From Candidatus Binatota bacterium (GTDB lineage Bacteria; Desulfobacterota; Binatia; UBA1149): a stretch of 64,000 bases of DNA. Below, piece by piece: positions 10,359-19,271 of this stretch. The stretch is from NCBI GenBank assembly GCA_012960245.1, contig DUBO01000060.1:115669-179668 (forward strand). The letters are read 5' to 3'. Positions within the stretch are counted from its first letter, which is position 1. Every line of letters begins with the position of its first letter. Position numbers and translations under genes: made by a program. The notes beneath the pieces were generated by a model. It made no database searches, had not been told where the DNA came from, and was given only the letters and a program-made list of their open reading frames with translations.

Positions 10359-11069
10359 ATGGCGACAAGCGGAAAGATGATCGCGGAGGGTAAGGCCAAG
10401 CGTATTTACGAGACCGACGATCCCGAGCTCCTGATGTTTTATTTCAAGGACGACGCGACCGCGTTTAACGCGCAGAAGAAAGGCACCATCGAGTCCAAGG
10501 GAATTCTCAACAACAGGATTTCCCGCCGCTTCTTTGAATTGCTGCGGGAAAACGGAGTTGAAAATCACTTTGTTGATTGTCCGTCCGAGCGCGAAATGCT
10601 GGTGCGTAAGGTCGAGATCATTCCGGTCGAAACCGTAGTGCGTAACATCATCACCGGCAGCCTGCAGAAACGCTGTGGGCGGCCGGAAGGTGAAACACTG
10701 CCGCGACCCATCGTAGAGTATTTCTACAAGGACGATGACCTCGGCGATCCGATGATCAACGATGAACACATCCTGATCTTCTCGTGGGCCACGCGCGAGG
10801 AGCTCGACGAAATTCATCGGCAGGCCTTGGCCGTGAACGCCATTCTGGAGCCGTTCATGCGTGAAAGGGGAGTGCTCCTGGTGGACTTCAAGCTGGAGTT
10901 CGGGCGGGACTCTACGGGCAAGGTGTTGCTGGCAGACGAGATCTGTCCTGATACCTGCCGCTTCTGGGATATTGAAACCCGCAAGAAGCTGGATAAAGAC
11001 AGGTTCAGGCAGGACATGGGTGGAGTTGAAGACGCCTACCAGGAAATTGCACGGCGGGTAGCCGGCTGA
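10359..11069 (+). CDS. purC: Phosphoribosylaminoimidazole-succinocarboxamide synthase (SAICAR synthetase)
   Basis: PurC joins CAIR and aspartate with ATP hydrolysis to make SAICAR. The 236-residue protein is the short bacterial form. Visible signatures are GKAKRIYETDDPELLMFYFKD at the N-terminus (ATP loop), VVRNIITGSLQKR and the LVDFKLEFG...LADEICPDTCRFWD block that binds nucleotide and CAIR. The purine substrate path PurC to PurB is thus encoded side by side. A GGAGGGGA stretch upstream lies close to the ATG. Confidence 0.97.
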   Translation: MATSGKMIAEGKAKRIYETDDPELLMFYFKDDATAFNAQKKGTIESKGILNNRISRRFFELLRENGVENHFVDCPSEREMLVRKVEIIPVETVVRNIITGSLQKRCGRPEGETLPRPIVEYFYKDDDLGDPMINDEHILIFSWATREELDEIHRQALAVNAILEPFMRERGVLLVDFKLEFGRDSTGKVLLADEICPDTCRFWDIETRKKLDKDRFRQDMGGVEDAYQEIARRVAG

Positions 11070-11079
11070 AGGGGGAAAA

Positions 11080-11352
11080 ATGGATTTCGTTGCCAGGGTT
11101 TACGTGACTCCCAAGAAAGCGATTCTCGACCCGCAGGGTAAGGCCGTGGCTTCGTCTCTGCAGGCGCTGGGCTACGACGGAGTCGATGATGTTCGTCTAG
11201 GCCGATATATCGAGCTGCGATTGAGCGGCGTTACCGGAAACGAAGCCGCGGGAAGTAGAGTTGACGAGATGTGCCGTCGCCTGCTGGCCAACGACGTCAT
11301 CGAGGACTACCGCTTTGACATCGAGGAGAAGCTCGAGGAGCAGGGAGCCTGA
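11080..11352 (+). CDS. purS: Phosphoribosylformylglycinamidine synthase subunit PurS
   Basis: PurS is the small structural subunit of the three-part FGAM synthase (PurS-PurQ-PurL) and mediates assembly of the glutaminase with the synthetase. The 90-residue product shows the usual pattern: an N-terminal beta strand, VTPKKAILDPQGKAV, the central LGYDGVDDVRLGRYIEL segment, and the C-terminal CRRLLANDVIEDYRFDIE. A GAAGGGGGAAAAA ribosome site precedes ATG 11080. The presence of PurS means PurL here is the short form, and this is consistent with purL being 752 residues. Confidence 0.95.
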   Translation: MDFVARVYVTPKKAILDPQGKAVASSLQALGYDGVDDVRLGRYIELRLSGVTGNEAAGSRVDEMCRRLLANDVIEDYRFDIEEKLEEQGA

Positions 11353-11354
11353 TC

Positions 11355-12035
11355 GTGACCTGGGGTGTAATCGTTTTTCCTGGTTCCAACGATGACCGAG
11401 ATACGCGGCACGTGCTCGCGGATGTGATGGGCGCCGATGTGCGGATGCTCTGGCACAAGGATACCGACCTCAAGGGCGTAGACGCGGTCGTTTTGCCGGG
11501 TGGATTTTCCTACGGCGACTACCTCAGGGCTGGAGCCATCGCCAGAATATCGCCCGTGATGGAAGAAGTAGCTCGTTTTGCGAACGCAGGCGGCCCGGTG
11601 CTCGGAATCTGCAACGGCTTCCAAGTGCTATGCGAAGCAGGATTGCTGCCCGGTGCGCTCATACGCAACAGTGGCTTGCGCTTCGTTTGCCGCGATGAAG
11701 CGATCGAGGTGGCGAACACCGCGACGGCGTTCACTGCTTCTTGCTCGGGCGGCGAGGTTCTGCGTATCCCGGTAAAACACGGGTGCGGTTGTTATGTACT
11801 CGAGAGAAACAAGCTCGAAGAACTCGAGGGGCGAGGCGGGGTTGTATTTCGTTACGCGGACACAGCGCCAAACGGCTCGGTGAACAACATAGCCGGCGTG
11901 TGCAATGAGCGCGGTAACGTTGTTGGTCTGATGCCGCACCCGGAGCACGCTGTCGATCCCGCGCTTGGCATGGTTGATGGGCGGGTCTTGTTTGAGTCGG
12001 TCACGGCCTGGGCAGTAAATGGTGTAGCCGCATGA
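11355..12035 (+). CDS. purQ: Phosphoribosylformylglycinamidine synthase subunit PurQ (glutaminase)
   Basis: PurQ is the class I glutamine amidotransferase that supplies ammonia to PurL. The 226-residue protein has the [10 protein letters not shown] start of the family, [14 protein letters not shown], the nucleophile elbow [11 protein letters not shown] with C86, and the His/Glu pair in [11 protein letters not shown] near the C-terminus. It starts with GTG two bases after purS and overlaps the purL ATG (ATGA), so subunit synthesis is likely to be coupled. Confidence 0.97.
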   Translation: MTWGVIVFPGSNDDRDTRHVLADVMGADVRMLWHKDTDLKGVDAVVLPGGFSYGDYLRAGAIARISPVMEEVARFANAGGPVLGICNGFQVLCEAGLLPGALIRNSGLRFVCRDEAIEVANTATAFTASCSGGEVLRIPVKHGCGCYVLERNKLEELEGRGGVVFRYADTAPNGSVNNIAGVCNERGNVVGLMPHPEHAVDPALGMVDGRVLFESVTAWAVNGVAA

Positions 12036-14290
12036 TTCACGGCAGCGACAGGACGATAGATGAAGCCCTGGCTACGGAGCACGGCCTCAGTGCTGAAGAA
12101 TACGCGGCCATTCTCCAGCATCTCGGGCGCACGCCAACAATAGAAGAACTGGGCGTGTTTTCGGTGATGTGGTCGGAGCACTGCAGCTACAAGAGCTCGC
12201 GGGTGCATCTCAAAAGATTCCCGGTCACTGGACCGGCGGTGCTGCAGGGTCCGGGCGAGAACGCTGGAGCCGTGGATATCGGTGGTGGAATGGCCGCGAT
12301 ATTCAAGATCGAGAGTCACAACCACCCCTCTTACGTCGAGCCGTACCAGGGGGCGGCTACTGGTGTGGGCGGAATACTGCGGGATATTTTCACCATGGGC
12401 GCGAGACCTGTGGCTAACATGAACGCCCTGTTTTTCGGTGAGCCCGAAGACGAACGCACCCCGTACCTGCTCTCTGGGGTCGTTTCCGGGGTAGGCGACT
12501 ACGGCAACAGCGTTGGTGTGCCAACCGTAGGTGGCCAGGTTAACTTTGACGCCGCTTATAACGGCAACATACTTGTCAACGCTTTTTCGCTCGGTATTGC
12601 CAAGGCCGACAACATCTTCAGCGCGGTGGCGAGTGGCGAAGGAAACCCGGTGCTCTACGTTGGCTCGCGCACTGGTCGTGACGGCGTTCACGGCGCCAGC
12701 CTGCTTGCGTCCTCCGAGTTCAAAGAAGAATCAGAACAGATGAAACCAACCGTGCAGGTCGGCGACCCCTTCGCGGAGAACCTCCTGATCGAGGCCTGCC
12801 TCGAAGTTCTCGAGGGCGACGATGTCGTGGCCATACAAGACATGGGCGCCGCTGGTTTGACTAGTAGTTCGGCGGAGATGGCAGGGCGGGGCGGCGTGGG
12901 CATCTCTCTAGACCTCGACAAGGTCCCTCTACGGGATTCTTCGGTGAGTGCTTACGAGATCCTGCTGTCGGAATCCCAGGAACGAATGCTGTTGGTGGTC
13001 AAGCAGGGGCGGCAGGGAGCTGTCGCCGAGCTTTTTGCTCGCTGGGACCTGGAGTGCGTCGAAGTAGGAGTGGTCACCGGTGACGGAAGGTTGCGCGCGA
13101 GCTGGCGTGGCGAGGAGATACTGTCTATCCCCGTCGGCGCGCTCACTGACGACGCTCCCGCTTACAAGCGGCCGATCAAAGAACCAGCCGCCAGGTCGAT
13201 CAGTAGTGGTGGTGTACCCGGTGATGGGGAACTCACCGACCCTGCTTCCGCGTTGCTGGAGATGTTGGCTTGCCCGGAACTTTGCAGTCGACGTTGGGTT
13301 TTTGAGCAATACGACTCCTGGGTAGGTGCGAACACCGTTCTGCACCCGGGTGGCGACGCCGCCGTAATACGGGTAGCCGAAACCGGTGCTGGGTTGGCCA
13401 TGACAGTGGACTGCAATCCGAACTACGTGGCCAGCGATCCTTACCGGGGTGCCCAACACGCGATAGCCGAGGCGGTGCGAAATATATCTGTAACCGGCGC
13501 GACACCGCTAGCGGTTAGCGATTGCCTGAATTTTGGGAGCCCCGAAAAACCCGAGGTGATGTGGCAGTTCAGCGAGGCGGTAGACGGGATGGCCGCAGCT
13601 TGCCGACACTTCGGCACGCCGGTTATCTCGGGCAACGTGAGCTTTTATAATGACACCCGGGGCGAATCGATCCCCCCGACGCCGGTGGTCGCCATGGTCG
13701 GCCTGATGGCCGATTCAGCTACGGCGGTGGGCTGTGCGGTCGGCGGCCCAGGCCGCAGGATCTATCTCCTCGGTGCCGGTGTGGCTGAACTTGAAGGCAG
13801 TGTTTTTGAGCGCCTTTACGGCAAGAACCCAGTAGGTGGGGTGCCCGCTCTCGACCTCGATGCCGAAAAAAAATGCTCGGCCTTGTGCGTGGACCTCGTG
13901 CAGCAGGGGCTCGTCACCGCCGCCCACGATCTATCCGAGGGGGGCCTGGCGGTTGCCCTTGCCGAGATGGCGGTGCAGGAGGGCTCATGTGGCATTGTCG
14001 CCCGGGTGCCCGATCATGGCCGCTTGGATAATTCCATGTTCGGCGAGAGCGCTACGCGAATACTGGTTGTCGTTGAAGCTGGGGACACAGACGCTGTAGA
14101 AGCTGCGGCAGCGGCCAGCGGGGTGTCCTGTCTATTGCTCGGCGAAACCGGCGGCGACCGTTTTCGGCTGCAACGCGATGGAGACACGACTCACCCGCTG
14201 CTGGATCTCGAACTGGCCCAGCTACGGGCTGCCCGCGAGCACACTCTGCCGGCCATCGCAGCAGGTCTTAAGGATTTTGAAGCGGCATGA
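12032..14290 (+). CDS. purL: Phosphoribosylformylglycinamidine synthase subunit PurL
   Basis: PurL is the ATP-dependent synthetase that turns FGAR and ammonia into FGAM. At 752 residues it is the small type that needs PurS and PurQ. The N-terminal signature [15 protein letters not shown] with the catalytic histidine, the [38 protein letters not shown] block (ATP and metal binding) and the second half with SGNVSFYND and [14 protein letters not shown] are all visible. The fold is a duplicated PurM-like module. Start ATG overlaps the purQ stop. The following gene is purF, which uses a separate glutaminase domain. Confidence 0.97.
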   Translation: MIHGSDRTIDEALATEHGLSAEEYAAILQHLGRTPTIEELGVFSVMWSEHCSYKSSRVHLKRFPVTGPAVLQGPGENAGAVDIGGGMAAIFKIESHNHPSYVEPYQGAATGVGGILRDIFTMGARPVANMNALFFGEPEDERTPYLLSGVVSGVGDYGNSVGVPTVGGQVNFDAAYNGNILVNAFSLGIAKADNIFSAVASGEGNPVLYVGSRTGRDGVHGASLLASSEFKEESEQMKPTVQVGDPFAENLLIEACLEVLEGDDVVAIQDMGAAGLTSSSAEMAGRGGVGISLDLDKVPLRDSSVSAYEILLSESQERMLLVVKQGRQGAVAELFARWDLECVEVGVVTGDGRLRASWRGEEILSIPVGALTDDAPAYKRPIKEPAARSISSGGVPGDGELTDPASALLEMLACPELCSRRWVFEQYDSWVGANTVLHPGGDAAVIRVAETGAGLAMTVDCNPNYVASDPYRGAQHAIAEAVRNISVTGATPLAVSDCLNFGSPEKPEVMWQFSEAVDGMAAACRHFGTPVISGNVSFYNDTRGESIPPTPVVAMVGLMADSATAVGCAVGGPGRRIYLLGAGVAELEGSVFERLYGKNPVGGVPALDLDAEKKCSALCVDLVQQGLVTAAHDLSEGGLAVALAEMAVQEGSCGIVARVPDHGRLDNSMFGESATRILVVVEAGDTDAVEAAAAASGVSCLLLGETGGDRFRLQRDGDTTHPLLDLELAQLRAAREHTLPAIAAGLKDFEAA

Positions 14291-14318
14291 TAACGAACAA
14301 AACAGAGGCGGTGGGCGA

Positions 14319-15779
14319 GTGATTTACGACAGTCGTGAAGATCGTTTCAACGAAGAGTGCGGGGTCGTAGGGGTATACGGCCGTCCGGAAGCCGCGAATC
14401 TCGCGTACCTGGGCCTGTATTCACTGCAGCACAGGGGGCAGGAAGGCGCTGGCATTGCCTCGAGCGACGGGAGCTCGCTGGTGCAGCACAGGGGACTTGG
14501 CCTGGTAGCCGATGTGTTTGACGAGGACGTCATACGGGCACTGGGCGGTGATATGGCCATTGGTCACAACCGTTATTCGACCAGCGGACAGACGCTGCTG
14601 CGTAATACCCAGCCCTTCGTAGTGGAATACGCCCTTGGTCCCCTGGCTGTTGCCCACAACGGCAATTTCGTCAACACCGAGCTGCTCAGGGCCAATCTCG
14701 AGGCCCACGGGTCTATTTTTCAATCCACGGTGGATACCGAGGTCCTCATACACCTCATCGCCAGCTACAATCGTTCTACGCTGCTCGAGCGCACTATAGA
14801 CGCGCTGCGGGTCGTTGAGGGGGCGTACTCGGTCTTGTTTATGTCTGACCGGGAAATGATCGCCGCCAGGGATCCCAACGGCTTCAGGCCCATGGTCATC
14901 GGCCGTTTCGAAGGTGGGGGCTACGTAGTGGCGTCGGAAACTTGTGCCCTGGATCTCATGGAAGCCGAGTACGTGAGAGAGGTGGAGCCTGGAGAGCTGA
15001 TTCACTTCAGGGATGGCAGCATGAAGAGCATACATCCCTTCGAAAAACGTGAGCGCCACGCCTGTATTTTTGAACATATTTACTTTGCCCGCCCTGACAG
15101 CATGGTTTTTGGTACCCACGTCTACGGCAACCGCAAGGAGTTCGGAAGGCAACTGGCGCGCGAAGCACCAGTGGAAGCGGACATCGTGATACCAGTACCC
15201 GACTCGGGTGTACCGGCAGCCCTGGGTTACGCCGAGGAATCAGGCATTCCCTTCGAGATGGGCCTCATCCGCAACCACTACGTGGGCAGGACCTTCATCG
15301 AACCGCAGGATTCGATCCGCCACTTCGGTGTAAAGGTCAAGCTCAATCCTCAGCGCGAAATCCTGGCGGGAAAGCGGGTTGTCATCGTCGACGATTCGAT
15401 AGTGCGTGGCACCACGAGTCGCAAGATAATCCGTACTATACGCGCCGCAGGTGCGCGCGAGGTGCATTTCAGGGTGAGTTCTCCGCCGACCACCGGGCCC
15501 TGCTATTACGGGGTGGACACACCTACTCACGGTGAGCTCGTGGCCAATAATCATAGCCTGGAAGAAATCCGCCAATACATCCTCGCCGACTCGCTGGCCT
15601 ACCTGAGCGAGGCCGGCATGTACTCCTTTCTTGGCGGCAAGGATCCCGGTTTCTGTGACGCGTGTTTTACTGGTCGCTATCCGCTGGGCGCGGCCGAGAC
15701 CGCGGCCGGGGGGCAGATGCACTTGTTCCAGTCCGGCGATAAGAAACGCGGGCCACGCCTGCGTGTCGTGAAAGAGTAA
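14319..15779 (+). CDS. purF: Amidophosphoribosyltransferase
   Basis: PurF makes 5-phosphoribosylamine from PRPP and glutamine, the committed step of purine synthesis. From GTG 14319 the product has 486 residues. The N-terminal nucleophile is the cysteine of ECGVVGVYG at residue 14, so a 13-residue propeptide would be removed as in Bacillus-type enzymes. LQHRGQEGAGIA and GHNRYSTSG mark the glutaminase; VVIVDDSIVRGTTS is the PRPP-binding loop. Cysteines near the C-terminus (CDACF, and others) resemble the Fe-S-type PurF, but I did not verify the cluster pattern. The frame runs upstream to 14178 inside purL; that part is not used. Confidence 0.95.
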   Translation: MIYDSREDRFNEECGVVGVYGRPEAANLAYLGLYSLQHRGQEGAGIASSDGSSLVQHRGLGLVADVFDEDVIRALGGDMAIGHNRYSTSGQTLLRNTQPFVVEYALGPLAVAHNGNFVNTELLRANLEAHGSIFQSTVDTEVLIHLIASYNRSTLLERTIDALRVVEGAYSVLFMSDREMIAARDPNGFRPMVIGRFEGGGYVVASETCALDLMEAEYVREVEPGELIHFRDGSMKSIHPFEKRERHACIFEHIYFARPDSMVFGTHVYGNRKEFGRQLAREAPVEADIVIPVPDSGVPAALGYAEESGIPFEMGLIRNHYVGRTFIEPQDSIRHFGVKVKLNPQREILAGKRVVIVDDSIVRGTTSRKIIRTIRAAGAREVHFRVSSPPTTGPCYYGVDTPTHGELVANNHSLEEIRQYILADSLAYLSEAGMYSFLGGKDPGFCDACFTGRYPLGAAETAAGGQMHLFQSGDKKRGPRLRVVKE

Positions 15780-15803
15780 GAGCTCCGACTGCAGCTGCGT
15801 TTT

Positions 15804-17396
15804 TTAAATTACGGTCGGCCGGCGCCAGGTAATGTCGTCCAGGTCAGGACAGTCAACATTATAATGGAGGCCGCGGCTTTCCCTCCTTCCCCTGGCACAT
15901 TGAACCAGCAGGTCGGCTACCAGCGCTAGATTGCGCAGCTCAAGCAGGTCGCCCGTTATCCTGAAATCCCAATAGTACTGTTGGATCTCGTCGCGCAGCA
16001 TGCTGATACGCTTGGCTGCTCGCTCGAGCCTCCTGTCACTGCGCTCGATGCCCACGTAGTTCCACATGAGCTGACGAATTTCGTCCCAGTTGTGCTTGAT
16101 GACCACCGATTCGCCTTCGTCACTGGCGTCACCGGTCACCCAGCTCGGAAACACGGGTGGTGCGACGTCGTCTTCGCTCGTCCTTTTCCTGGCGTGTTCA
16201 GCCGCACGGTGGGCAAACACGAGTGCTTCGAGAAGGGAGTTAGAGGCGAGCCGGTTTGCTCCGTGCAGACCCGTCATGGCGACCTCGCCGATCGCGTATA
16301 GTCGGTCGAGATTGGTCGCACCCACCGAGTCAGTCACCACGCCTCCACAGAGATAGTGGGCGGCAGGAACCACGGGCACTCGCTCGGAGGGTACGTTTAT
16401 TCCGAGAGAACGACATTTTTCGAGAATTCGCGGAAAACGCGCGCTCATGAAATCGTCGGTGAAGCCCGTGAGGTCAAGGTGCACGTATTCCAGGCCTTCT
16501 TTCTTCATCTGGTGGTCAATAGCCCTCGCAACTATGTCTCGCGGAGCCAGTTCGGCGCGGTGATCGTAGGCCTCGAGGAAATAATTTCCTGACGGTGTAC
16601 ACAGTCTTGCTCCTTCGCCGCGCAAGGCTTCGGTTACGAGAAAAGACTTGGCGCTGGGGTGGTACAGGCAGGTAGGATGAAACTGCATAAACTCCAGGTT
16701 CGCTACGCGACAGCCGGCGCGCCGGGCCATAGCGAGGCCGTCTCCGCTGGCCACGTCGGGGTTGGATGTATACAGGTAGACCTTGCCGGTTCCGCCGCTT
16801 GCAAGGACGGTGTGGCTGGCGACTATCGTTCGTACTTCACCGCTGTCGGCATCAAGAACGTAGGCTCCCCAGCAGGAGGCTGCACCCTTGGAGAGGCCGA
16901 ATTTTTCATCTACCAGCAGATCGACGGCATGATGACCTTCGAAGACATCGATTGAAGCGTGATTACGTACCTTTGCCACCAAGGCGCGTACAAGCTCGGC
17001 GCCCGTCTGGTCGGCAGCGTGCAACACACGGCGATGCTCGTGGCCACCCTCGAGCCCAAGATCAAGCTCGCCAGAATTGCCCGCCACCGTTGAAAACCGT
17101 ACTCCCGACTCCAGCAATTCTGCGATCCTCGCTGGCCCCTCCGCCACGACGTCGCGCACTATATCCTCGGAGCACAAGCCCGCTCCCGCAGAAATGGTGT
17201 CCGCGGCATGGCTTTCCAGCGAATCGTCGCTGCCCCATACCGCCGAGACACCGCCCTGGGCCATGGCCGTGTTTGAGTCCAGCAGGGAGCGCTTGGTCAC
17301 CAGCGCAACCCTGCCCGCATCTGCAGTTTTGATCGCAAAACTCAGCCCGGCGAGTCCGCTGCCGATCACGAGATAGTCGTAGCTTGTCTGTTTCAC
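15804..17396 (-). CDS. nadB: L-aspartate oxidase
   Basis: NadB oxidises L-aspartate to iminoaspartate, the first step of de novo NAD synthesis. The 530-residue flavoprotein starts with YDYLVIGSGLAGLSFAIK, where GSGLAG (12-17) is the FAD dinucleotide fold. The conserved SNTAMAQGGVSAV segment and HRRVLHAADQTG follow. FHPTCLY and REVxPxAHYxCGGV-like AAHYLCGGVVTD belong to the succinate dehydrogenase/fumarate reductase fold. The gene converges on purF with 24 bases between stops and diverges from pgsA. No nadA or nadC is seen nearby. Confidence 0.96.
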   Translation of the reverse strand: MKQTSYDYLVIGSGLAGLSFAIKTADAGRVALVTKRSLLDSNTAMAQGGVSAVWGSDDSLESHAADTISAGAGLCSEDIVRDVVAEGPARIAELLESGVRFSTVAGNSGELDLGLEGGHEHRRVLHAADQTGAELVRALVAKVRNHASIDVFEGHHAVDLLVDEKFGLSKGAASCWGAYVLDADSGEVRTIVASHTVLASGGTGKVYLYTSNPDVASGDGLAMARRAGCRVANLEFMQFHPTCLYHPSAKSFLVTEALRGEGARLCTPSGNYFLEAYDHRAELAPRDIVARAIDHQMKKEGLEYVHLDLTGFTDDFMSARFPRILEKCRSLGINVPSERVPVVPAAHYLCGGVVTDSVGATNLDRLYAIGEVAMTGLHGANRLASNSLLEALVFAHRAAEHARKRTSEDDVAPPVFPSWVTGDASDEGESVVIKHNWDEIRQLMWNYVGIERSDRRLERAAKRISMLRDEIQQYYWDFRITGDLLELRNLALVADLLVQCARGRRESRGLHYNVDCPDLDDITWRRPTVI

Positions 17397-17509
17397 GGAA
17401 GGTTATGATAAACATTGGAAGCGAAGGAACAAGCTGCGCGTTGGGCGCCTTTTTTCGTGCGTGCGGCGGCGGGGCTATTTGCAATAGTGGAGGTCCGGGA
17501 GATGGGACG

Positions 17510-18121
17510 ATGACTGGTAATTGGCGTCAGAGATCGGACAGCGGAGGGTGGGTTCCCCACGCTCAATTACCAAACGTGCTGAGCGTGGCGCGTATCTGCG
17601 CGGTTCCCTTGTTGGTATGGTTGCTGGACCGCCCGTCCCAGGGCTACGCGCTCACGGCCTTTTTCCTTTTTTTCATCGCGTCCATGACCGACATTCTCGA
17701 CGGCTACCTCGCCCGTAAGTACAATCTCGAAAGCCCGCTCGGCAAACTGCTTGACCCCCTCGCTGATAAGTTACTGGTGGTCTCCGCTCTTTTGATGTTG
17801 GCCTTGATCAACCGGGAACCGGGAATACCCGGCTGGTTCATGGTCATCGTAGTTGGCCGGGAAATCGCAGTGACCGGGCTAAGAAGTATCGCCGCCAGCG
17901 AGGGCCTGGTGCTCGCAGCCGAAGCCAGCGGCAAAATGAAAATGATCCTGCAGACGGTAGGCATCCACGCCCTCATACTCCACTACACTTACTTCGGGGT
18001 TAATTTTTACCTCCTGGGCATGGTGATGTTGTCCATAGGCACGGTTGTCGGCCTGTGGTCGGCTGCTGCGTATCACTTGTCAGTATTTCGTCAGCTTGGT
18101 GGCCGACGACGCCCGGGGTAG
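17510..18121 (+). CDS. pgsA: CDP-diacylglycerol--glycerol-3-phosphate 3-phosphatidyltransferase
   Basis: PgsA makes phosphatidylglycerol phosphate in the inner membrane. The 203-residue protein has the full CDP-alcohol phosphotransferase motif: D61-x2-D64-G65-x2-A68-R69 and then G78-x3-D82-x3-D86 (in DILDGYLARKYNLESPLGKL and onward). Several hydrophobic segments follow, as expected for a six-helix membrane enzyme. The open frame reaches back to 17384, but ATG 17510 with a GGAGG tract about 15 bases upstream gives the family length. It is divergent from nadB, with 113 bases between the starts. Confidence 0.93.
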   Translation: MTGNWRQRSDSGGWVPHAQLPNVLSVARICAVPLLVWLLDRPSQGYALTAFFLFFIASMTDILDGYLARKYNLESPLGKLLDPLADKLLVVSALLMLALINREPGIPGWFMVIVVGREIAVTGLRSIAASEGLVLAAEASGKMKMILQTVGIHALILHYTYFGVNFYLLGMVMLSIGTVVGLWSAAAYHLSVFRQLGGRRRPG

Positions 18122-18188
18122 GCCACCAAAGCTCAGCAGCACTTGCAAAGTGCAGCAGGCGTGGTCAACATATGGATTCGCGTCTTAC

Positions 18189-18265
18189 GCGGGTGTAGCT
18201 CAGCTGGCTAGAGCATCTGCTTGCCATGCAGAAGGTCGTGGGTTCGAATCCCATCACCCGCTCCA
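18189..18265 (+). tRNA. tRNA-Gly (GCC)
   Basis: A complete cloverleaf can be drawn. The acceptor arm GCGGGTG pairs with CACCCGC, followed by T73 and an encoded CCA. The anticodon stem TCTGC/GCAGA encloses the loop TTGCCAT, giving anticodon GCC. The T arm is GTGGGTTCGAATCCCAT. The gene stands alone between pgsA and a TetR gene. Confidence 0.96.
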
Positions 18266-18435
18266 TTGAATACACCGTAATTCCAGTTAGTTAGGTGCGC
18301 TTCGGGCCTACGCCGCTTTTTCGTTTCAGTATCATTCTGGCACTGGACAATGCTCTCACCGCTGGTGTAGCCTCATCGCAGGTAACGCTGCTGGCCTACC
18401 CAGGGGGGGGCTGACGGTGACCGGGGAGAAAACAC

Positions 18436-19029
18436 GTGGAATCTACAGCAGGAAGGATACTCGATGTCGCTACCGACCTGTTCTCCCGGATCGGTTACGA
18501 TGGTGTAGGCATAAGGGACATTGCGCGCGATGCAGAGGTTACGCCAGGTGCGATCAACTACTATTTTGGTCGCAAGGAATTGCTCTTCCGAGAGTGCGTA
18601 AGCGAACTGGTCAGGAGATACGTGAGGGACGCGCAAGGTTATATTGATCGCGACGATCTCTGCGGACTCTATATGAATTTTCAAACCTGGGCTGCGCGCA
18701 ATCCGCAGTTACTCCGTCTTTGGGTCAGCGCTGAAATTTCCGACAGCGAAGATCGCCGCGAGTTTATTCACGAACACGTGGCTATGCCGATCTGGAAGAT
18801 CCTTGCCCATGAAATTCCAGTCGGTGCCCAGCCCGAGGACAGAATGATGTTACTCACTTTCATTGGCAGCGTGCTGATGGCCGAGGTAGTGGACGACAAT
18901 CTTTTGCGCACGATGATCGGGGGCGCTGGCGTCAGAACAGATGAGGTCTGGAGCAGGATGCGGCTCGACATGCTGAGTCTCTGGGCTATGCGCAAGGTTG
19001 AGCAGCAAACCACCGACATCGCCGTTTGA
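18436..19029 (+). CDS. TetR/AcrR family transcriptional regulator
   Basis: This 197-residue protein has the TetR N-terminal DNA-binding domain: GRILDVATDLFSRIGYDGVGIRDIARDAEVTPGAINYYFGRKELLF (about 5-52), with the helix-turn-helix in IARDAEVTPGAINYYF. The C-terminal part is a TetR_C-like ligand domain of unknown effector. The start is GTG 18436, with GGGGAGAAAAC just upstream. It is followed on the same strand by a secreted FG-GAP protein after a 242-base gap, so co-regulation is possible but not shown. Confidence 0.88.
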   Translation: MESTAGRILDVATDLFSRIGYDGVGIRDIARDAEVTPGAINYYFGRKELLFRECVSELVRRYVRDAQGYIDRDDLCGLYMNFQTWAARNPQLLRLWVSAEISDSEDRREFIHEHVAMPIWKILAHEIPVGAQPEDRMMLLTFIGSVLMAEVVDDNLLRTMIGGAGVRTDEVWSRMRLDMLSLWAMRKVEQQTTDIAV

Positions 19030-19271
19030 TCGGCACCCAACCCGGCACTACAGAAAGTTCTTTTCTCGAAGCCCTAGTCAACGACCAACAAGACTGACAT
19101 ACGCTGGCCCTACGGCTGTGCGATGCCATGTGATCGGCTGTAGCTGGCGCCTCAGTGCCGGGCAGGCTCGAAAAAAAATTATTTAATCCACCTGGGGGGG
19201 ATTGTTACCCGCTTGGGGATAGGTCAGTTTTGGAGTCAACGCGGCCCCCCGTCCGGGGCCACGGGGGTCAT

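Noticed and set aside
17436..17456. GCGC hairpin with a T run between nadB and pgsA
   Set aside because: It lies between two divergent gene starts, where no transcript should end, and the stem is only four pairs.
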